Shown: in pieces, positions 59,136 to 64,000 of the stretch
Position numbering within the stretch: the first letter of the stretch is position 1
Layout: each line of letters opens with the position of its first letter
NCBI RefSeq assembly: GCF_022751215.1
Contig: NZ_JAICDG010000002.1
Coordinates: 930,001-994,000, forward strand
DNA from: Actinomadura terrae
Lineage (GTDB): Bacteria > Actinomycetota > Actinomycetes > Streptosporangiales > Streptosporangiaceae
Direction: 5' to 3'
DNA length: 64,000 nucleotides
Program-made: the position numbers and the translations under genes
The notes under the pieces: generated by a model
The model's database searches: none
Seen by the model: only the letters and a program-made list of their open reading frames with translations
Told to the model about the DNA's origin: nothing

Positions 59136-60136
59136 ACCGCATCCGACGGCAGAGCCCGAGCCCCGCCGAGCGCGAGGAGCTGGCGGGACTGCTGCCCGCC
59201 GGGGGCGACCGGGAGCTCTCCGAAGGTCGCCGCCGCATCCTCAAGGAGCACTTCATGCAAGAGATCCAGGAGTCCGAGCACGCCCCGGCCCCCCGTCCGC
59301 GGGTGCGCCGGCGCCGACTCGCCATCGGCGTCCTGGCGGCCTCGGTCGCGGCCGGAGCCGTGGGGGCCGGGGCCATCGCCGTCGCGGGCGGCGGCGACGA
59401 ACCCGAGAAGGCGCCGCTGGTCGCCCTGGGCGGGGATGCCCCGACCAACGCGGTCGCGCTGCTGGACCGCGTGTCGCTGGCCGCCGCGCACAAGCCCGCC
59501 GTCACTGTGCGCGACGACCAGTTCATCTACACCCGCACCAAGGGCACCTACGGCGTGATCGGTAACGGGCCCGCCAGGACGAAGGTGACGGAGCAGAAAT
59601 CGGTGATCGATGAGACGTGGACGTCGCCGCTGCCGAAGGTCGATGGGCTGGGCCGTAAGAACGGAGGCAAGCCCTTCATGATCCACGGAGAGAACGTCTA
59701 CAGCTACAAGCGTCTGTCGACGTTCCCCACCGACCCGGACGCGATCCTGCAACGCATCTACAAGGAGCACAAGGCGCAGAAAGGATACGACCAGAGCAAG
59801 GAGGGCTTGGCCTTCGAGGAGATCGGCCTACTGGTCAACGGCAATCTGATGCCGCCGGCCCTCGCCGCCGGCCTCTACCGGGCCGCGGCCAAGATCCCGG
59901 GTGTGACGCTGGTGCCGGACGCCGTCGACGCGGCGGGGCGGCACGGAATGGCCGTCGCGAGGGTGCAGGGCCCCGAGCGGACCGAGTGGATCTTCGACAA
60001 GAAGACCTACGACTACCTCGGTCAGCGGTCCGTCCTCGTCAAGGACGGCGAGGCGGGCAAGAAGGGGACCGTCATCAGCCACAGCGCGGTGCTCGCGGTC
60101 GGTGTCGTCAGCAAGCGCGGCCAGTCCATGGGCTAG
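59132..60136 (+). CDS. CU044_5270-type membrane partner of ECF sigma C
   Basis: A 334-residue protein. A cytoplasmic head (residues 1-65) leads to a TM (~68-90, LAIGVLAASVAAGAVGAGAI) and an extracellular domain with an FIYTRTKGTYG strand, SYKRLSTFPTD and a C-terminal YLGQRSVLVKDG. The ATGA overlap with the sigma gene argues for an anti-sigma role. It is convergent with a response regulator: the stops share the CTAG at 60133-60136. Confidence 0.82.
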   Translation: MNRIRRQSPSPAEREELAGLLPAGGDRELSEGRRRILKEHFMQEIQESEHAPAPRPRVRRRRLAIGVLAASVAAGAVGAGAIAVAGGGDEPEKAPLVALGGDAPTNAVALLDRVSLAAAHKPAVTVRDDQFIYTRTKGTYGVIGNGPARTKVTEQKSVIDETWTSPLPKVDGLGRKNGGKPFMIHGENVYSYKRLSTFPTDPDAILQRIYKEHKAQKGYDQSKEGLAFEEIGLLVNGNLMPPALAAGLYRAAAKIPGVTLVPDAVDAAGRHGMAVARVQGPERTEWIFDKKTYDYLGQRSVLVKDGEAGKKGTVISHSAVLAVGVVSKRGQSMG

Positions 60137-60738
60137 AGCCACCCGGCCTCGCCCGCGATGCGCGCCGCGTCGGTGCGGTTGCGGGCGTTGAGCTTGGCCA
60201 CGACGGACGTCAGATGGTTGCGGACCGTCCCGGGCGACAGGAACAGCCGCTCGGCGATCTCGGTGGCCTCGGCGCCCTCGGCGGCGAGCCGCAGCACGTC
60301 GGTCTCGCGCGGGGTGAGCGGGTTGTCGGCGAGGTCCCAGGCGGTGACGGCGAGCTTCGGGTCCAGGACGCGGCCGCCCGCCGCGACCTCGCGGATCCCG
60401 GCGGCGAGCTCCTCGGGCGGGGCGGTCTTCAGCAGGAACCCCCGGACGTGCGCGGCGAGCGCGCGGCGCAGGTGGGCGGGCTTGCCGTGCCCGGTGAGGA
60501 TCAGCGTCGCGGTCGCGGGCAGCTCCTCGTGCAGGGCAGCGGCGGCGGCGAGGCCGTCCATGCCGGGCATGTCCACGTCGAGGACGGCGACGTCGGGACG
60601 GTGCGTCCGCGCGGCGGCCACCACCGCGTCGCCGCGCTCGACCTCCGCCACCACGTCAAGGTCGGGCTCCAGGTTCAGCAGCGCGACGAGCGCGCCGCGC
60701 ACGACGTGGTGGTCGTCGGCCAGCAGCACCCTGATCAC
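60133..60738 (-). CDS. DesR/NarL-type response regulator
   Basis: A 201-residue regulator. Receiver: VLLADDHHVVRGALVALL, phospho-Asp in VAVLDVDMPGMDG, Lys in GFLLKTAPP. The LuxR helix-turn-helix: LTPRETDVLRLAAEGAEATEIAERLFLSPGTVRNHL. No histidine kinase overlaps it. The tandem DesK-like kinase on the opposite strand 1.7 kb upstream is the nearest candidate partner; a sigma/anti-sigma pair lies between them. It is divergent from the ABC pair starting at 60846, which it may control. Confidence 0.93.
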   Translation of the reverse strand: MIRVLLADDHHVVRGALVALLNLEPDLDVVAEVERGDAVVAAARTHRPDVAVLDVDMPGMDGLAAAAALHEELPATATLILTGHGKPAHLRRALAAHVRGFLLKTAPPEELAAGIREVAAGGRVLDPKLAVTAWDLADNPLTPRETDVLRLAAEGAEATEIAERLFLSPGTVRNHLTSVVAKLNARNRTDAARIAGEAGWL

Positions 60739-60845
60739 GTCTCATGTCTACCAGCCGCGGTCACGGCGGCACCCATGACGAGGTCACGGGTGTTCGGTGA
60801 CGGCGTCTCTGGTGGGTGAACCCGCAGGTCAGAAGACTTGAGGGC

Positions 60846-61577
60846 ATGGACGAAGCGGTGCGTTTGGACGCGGTGAGCAAGGTCTACGGCAGGGGCGGCG
60901 GCGCCGTCGCGGCGCTGCGGGAGGTGACGGCGGGGATTCCGCGCGGCCGGTTCACGGCCGTGATGGGGCCGTCCGGATCGGGGAAGAGCACGTTCCTGCA
61001 CTGCGCGGCGGGGCTGGACACGCCGACGTCGGGGACCGTCCGGCTCGGCGGCACCGACCTGTCGGCGATGAGCGAGACGCGGCTGACCGAGCTGCGCCGC
61101 GAGCGCGTCGGGTTCGTGTTCCAGGCGTTCAACCTGGTCTCCGCGCTGACCGTCGAGAAGAACATCACGCTCCCGCTGCGGCTGTCCCGCGCGCGCGTCG
61201 ACCGGGCCTGGCTGGAGGAGGTGGTGGCCCGCGTCGGCCTGCGGGACCGCGCCGCGCACCGGCCCGCGCAGCTGTCGGGCGGGCAGCAGCAGCGGGTGGC
61301 GATCGCCCGCGCCCTCGTCACCCGGCCGGACGTGGTGTTCGGCGACGAGCCGACCGGCGCGCTCGACACGATGACGGCGCGCGACGTCCTCACGCTGCTG
61401 CGCGACGTCGTGGACGGGATGGGCCAGACGGTCGTGATGGTCACCCATGATCCCGTCGCCGCGTCCTACGCCGACACGGTGCTGTTCCTCGCCGACGGCC
61501 GGATCGTCGACGTGCTGGACGCGCCGTCCAGCGACGGCGTCGCCGCCCGCATGACGCGGCTGGGGGCCTGGAAGTGA
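60846..61577 (+). CDS. MacB/LolD-type ABC ATPase
   Basis: A 243-residue ATPase: Walker A GPSGSGKST, Q-loop FQAFNLVSALT, signature LSGGQQQR, Walker B VVFGDEPTGALD and the switch His in VTHDP. The short QQQ signature and the FGDEPTGALD text are typical of the MacB/FtsE-like mechanotransmission group. ATG 60846 is used. Its stop overlaps the permease start by 4 nt (GTGA). The divergent response regulator suggests antibiotic or envelope-stress induction, like BceAB systems. Confidence 0.94.
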   Translation: MDEAVRLDAVSKVYGRGGGAVAALREVTAGIPRGRFTAVMGPSGSGKSTFLHCAAGLDTPTSGTVRLGGTDLSAMSETRLTELRRERVGFVFQAFNLVSALTVEKNITLPLRLSRARVDRAWLEEVVARVGLRDRAAHRPAQLSGGQQQRVAIARALVTRPDVVFGDEPTGALDTMTARDVLTLLRDVVDGMGQTVVMVTHDPVAASYADTVLFLADGRIVDVLDAPSSDGVAARMTRLGAWK

Positions 61578-63973
61578 TCGCGCGGAAGGCCGGTCTCGTC
61601 GGGGCGTTCGCCGCGCTGCTGTGCGCCGCCGCGCTCGTCTGCGCCTGCGGAATCCTGCTGGACACGGGGCTGCGCGGGTCGATCGCGCCGCAGCGCTACG
61701 CGGGCGCGCCGGTCGTCGTCGGCGGCGACCAGTACGTGCACGCGGTCAAGAAGAAGAAGGGCAAGACGAAGCACAAGGCGAAGGTGCTCGGCGAGCGCGT
61801 GTGGATACCGGCGTCGCTGGCGGACCGGATCCGCTCCGCGCCGGGCGTCCGCGCGGTGACGACCGAGGTCAGCTTCCCGGCCGAGATCGCGGGCCGGGGC
61901 GGCGAGTCGTGGGGGCACGGCTGGGAGTCGGCCGCGCTCACCCCGTTCACGCTGCGGGACGGGCGGGCGCCCGCCGCCGACGACGAGATCGTGGTGGACG
62001 CGGCGTCCGCCCGAGAGCGGGGGCTCCGGCCCGGCTCGCGGGTGCGGGTCGAGTCGGCCGAGCCCGGCGCCTACCGCGTGGTGGGCGTGACCCGGCAGGC
62101 GCTCAGGGACCAGACGGCGATCTTCTTCAGTACCGCGCGGGCGGCGCGGCTGGCGGGACGTCCCGGCATGGTCTCCGCGATCGGCGTGGACGGGCCGGAG
62201 CGGGCGGTGCGCGACGCGGTGCGCGGCACGCCGGTGACCGTCCACACCGGGGACGGCCGGGGCAAGGCCGAGTTCCCCGGCGCCGAGCGTTCCCGGATCA
62301 AGCTGATCAGCATGGGCGGCGCGCTCGGCGGGACGGCGCTGCTGGTGGCGGTCCTCGTCGTGTCCGGCACGTTCGCGCTGTCGGTGCAGCAGCGGGAGCG
62401 GGAGATCGCGCTGCTGCGCGCCATCGCCGCGACGCCGCGCCAGGTCCGCCGGATGATCGGCCGGGAGGCGCTGGCGGTCGGGCTCGTCGCGGGCCCGCTC
62501 GGCGCCGCCGCCGGGCTGCCGCTGGCGTTCTGGCTGCGCGACCGGTTCCGGAGCCTCGGCGCGCTGCCGACCGGTCTCGACCTCGTGACCAGCCCGTTCC
62601 CGCCGGTCGTCGCGGTGCTCGCGGCCGTGGCCGCCGCCTGGGCGGCGGCCCGGGTGGCCGCGCGGCGGACGTCGCGGATCCGGCCGGTCGAGGCGCTGGG
62701 GGAGGCCGCGCTGCGTCCCGCCCGGCTGGCGGCGGGGCGGGTCATCGCCGGGCTCGGCTGCGCTGCCGGGGGCGTCGCGTTGACGATCCTGCTGGCCCAC
62801 CTGAACGTCGAGGCCGCGGCCAGCCCGGTCACGATGCTGACCGCGATCGTCTGGACGGTCGCCGTGGCGCTCCTCGGCCCGGTGCTCGCCCGCGCCGGTG
62901 TCGCGGTCCTGTCGGTGCCGCTGCGGATGTTCCCGGTGGGCGGCGACCTGGCCGCCGCGAACCTCGGGACGGACGCGCGGCGGCTCGCGTCCGTCGTCAC
63001 GCCGCTCACGCTGATGGTCGGGCTGACCGCCACGATCCTGTTCGCCCAGACGACGATGGGCCACGCCGCGACCCGCCAGGCCGCCGACGGCACGATCGCC
63101 GCGCACGTGGCCGGGCCGGAGGTTCCGCACGCGGTCGCGGACGAGATCCGCCGCTCGCCCGGCGTCACCGCCGTGACCGAGGTCGTGCGCGGCACCGTCC
63201 GGGTCGGGCTGGAGAACTACCAGATCCAGGGCGTCACGCCCGCGGGCCTGAACCGCACGCTCGACCTCGACGTCCGCTCCGGTTCTCTGGACGGGTTGAC
63301 CGCGTCGACCATCGCGGTCAGCGAGACCGCCGCCGGACGGCTGCACGTCCGGCCCGGCGACCGGCTCCGCCTCACGCTCGGCGACGGGACGCCGATCGCC
63401 CCCATGGTGATCGCCGTCTACGGGCGGGGCCTCGGCTTCGGCGACCTCACCGTCTCCCGCGACCTGCTCGCCGCCCACGTGGACGACCCGCGCGGCACCG
63501 TGCTCGTGGCCGGGAAGCCCCCGCGAATCCCCGGCCTGACGTTCACCGGCGCGGCCGACGTCGCGTCGGCGAGTGCGTCCACGAACGCGGAGGTCAACCA
63601 GGTCGCGATGGTCCTGATCATCGCGTTCACCGCGATCGCCGTGGTGAACACGCTCGCGATGGCCACCTCCGCCCGCGCCCGCGAGTTCGCGCTGCTGCGG
63701 ATCGTCGGGGCCACCCGCCGCCAGGTCATGGGAATGCTCGGCTGGGAGACGCTCGCGACCGTGCTCGTCGCGGCCGTCCTCGGCACGGCGATCGCGCTCG
63801 GCACGCTCACCGCGTTCGGCCGGGGCATGACCGGCGGCGCGCCCCACGTCCCGCCGCTCACCTACCTGGGCGTCCTCGGCTGGGCCGGGGTGCTCGCGCT
63901 GGTGGCGACCGTGCTCCCGGCGCGTCTCGCGATGGCGCCGCGCCCGGCCGACGCCATCGGCGCGGGCGAGTGA
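61574..63973 (+). CDS. MacB/FtsX-type ABC permease
   Basis: A 799-residue permease from GTG 61574. It has an N-terminal TM, then two FtsX-like modules: TMs from about 255-375 (with ALLRAIAATPRQVRRMIGREA) and from about 395-450 and 670-790 (with ALLRIVGATRRQVMGMLGWE), separated by extracellular MacB-PCD-like domains. An unusual basic loop (KKKKGKTKHKAK, near residue 58) sits on the outer side just after TM1. The protein probably moves peptides or signals through the membrane rather than importing solutes. Ends 27 bp before the window edge. Confidence 0.92.
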   Translation: MIARKAGLVGAFAALLCAAALVCACGILLDTGLRGSIAPQRYAGAPVVVGGDQYVHAVKKKKGKTKHKAKVLGERVWIPASLADRIRSAPGVRAVTTEVSFPAEIAGRGGESWGHGWESAALTPFTLRDGRAPAADDEIVVDAASARERGLRPGSRVRVESAEPGAYRVVGVTRQALRDQTAIFFSTARAARLAGRPGMVSAIGVDGPERAVRDAVRGTPVTVHTGDGRGKAEFPGAERSRIKLISMGGALGGTALLVAVLVVSGTFALSVQQREREIALLRAIAATPRQVRRMIGREALAVGLVAGPLGAAAGLPLAFWLRDRFRSLGALPTGLDLVTSPFPPVVAVLAAVAAAWAAARVAARRTSRIRPVEALGEAALRPARLAAGRVIAGLGCAAGGVALTILLAHLNVEAAASPVTMLTAIVWTVAVALLGPVLARAGVAVLSVPLRMFPVGGDLAAANLGTDARRLASVVTPLTLMVGLTATILFAQTTMGHAATRQAADGTIAAHVAGPEVPHAVADEIRRSPGVTAVTEVVRGTVRVGLENYQIQGVTPAGLNRTLDLDVRSGSLDGLTASTIAVSETAAGRLHVRPGDRLRLTLGDGTPIAPMVIAVYGRGLGFGDLTVSRDLLAAHVDDPRGTVLVAGKPPRIPGLTFTGAADVASASASTNAEVNQVAMVLIIAFTAIAVVNTLAMATSARAREFALLRIVGATRRQVMGMLGWETLATVLVAAVLGTAIALGTLTAFGRGMTGGAPHVPPLTYLGVLGWAGVLALVATVLPARLAMAPRPADAIGAGE

Positions 63974-64000
63974 GCCCGGTAGCTGGAGGTCAGCGACAGC

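Noticed and set aside
1..64000. CRISPR arrays, tRNA/rRNA genes, insertion sequences, phage or integrase genes
   Set aside because: Reading both strands showed no regularly spaced repeats, no tRNA-like cloverleaf with CCA context, and no transposase or integrase protein.

Overview
The window is about 64 kb of very GC-rich chromosome with frequent GTG and TTG starts, tightly packed genes and many 4-nt stop/start overlaps. The gene content is that of a filamentous actinomycete: several membrane Ser/Thr kinases, a LysX-type lysyl-phosphatidylglycerol synthase/lysyl-tRNA synthetase, an XRE regulator with DUF397 proteins and an RsbW-like ATPase, ECF sigma factors paired with CU044_5270-type membrane proteins, and DasR-like operators. 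This combination suggests the Thermomonosporaceae (Actinomadura-like), but the genus is an inference. I saw no tRNA, rRNA, CRISPR array, transposase or phage gene.

Layout. 0-6.5 kb: the 3' end of a Ser/Thr kinase, a divergent MFS/LysR pair, a short-chain dehydrogenase, a HesB-like protein, a beta-lactamase-fold/HAD pair and a PspC protein. 6.6-11.6 kb: a 1076-residue protein built like an Upf1-type SF1 helicase but without its ATPase motifs, then an HTH_42 protein behind an 11-bp inverted-repeat operator and a UPF0158-like gene. 11.6-20.2 kb: LysX facing three tandem membrane Ser/Thr kinases. 20.2-25.4 kb: a receiver protein, a DesK/NarL two-component pair and two membrane esterase paralogues, one of which has lost its catalytic residues. 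25.6-30.2 kb: a cytochrome P450 with an internal deletion, then the ATPase/XRE/DUF397/DUF397 locus with a secreted CHAP hydrolase, a 22-bp CTAG-containing palindrome and a duplicated DUF397 tail.

30-45 kb: secreted proteins and lipoproteins, two GNAT enzymes, an HxlR/FAD-monooxygenase pair, a gene remnant, a serine hydrolase, LysE, TetR, a D,D-carboxypeptidase with a long cytoplasmic arm, an ECF sigma factor with an LCP partner, a CBS protein and a class V aminotransferase. 45.4-47.3 kb: an ABC exporter behind a SoxR-box-like promoter. 47.6-51 kb: a second ECF/CU044_5270 pair, a small secreted Cys-protein, and an ArsR/SRPBCC operon that begins with half a VOC gene. 52-56.4 kb: a carbohydrate ABC operon (binding protein, two permeases, ROK kinase) with two DasR-like sites upstream. 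56.5-64 kb: a histidine kinase made of two tandem DesK-like halves, the first degenerate; a third ECF/CU044_5270 pair; a response regulator; and a MacB-like ABC ATPase/permease pair.

A theme that only reading the proteins reveals is families retaining non-catalytic copies next to active ones: a dead helicase, a dead esterase beside an active one, and a dead kinase half fused to an active one. Truncated P450, VOC and DUF397 genes add to this picture of gene duplication and decay. Envelope sensing and modification (Ser/Thr kinases, LysX, LCP, carboxypeptidase, ECF pairs, two-component systems) dominates the intact genes.
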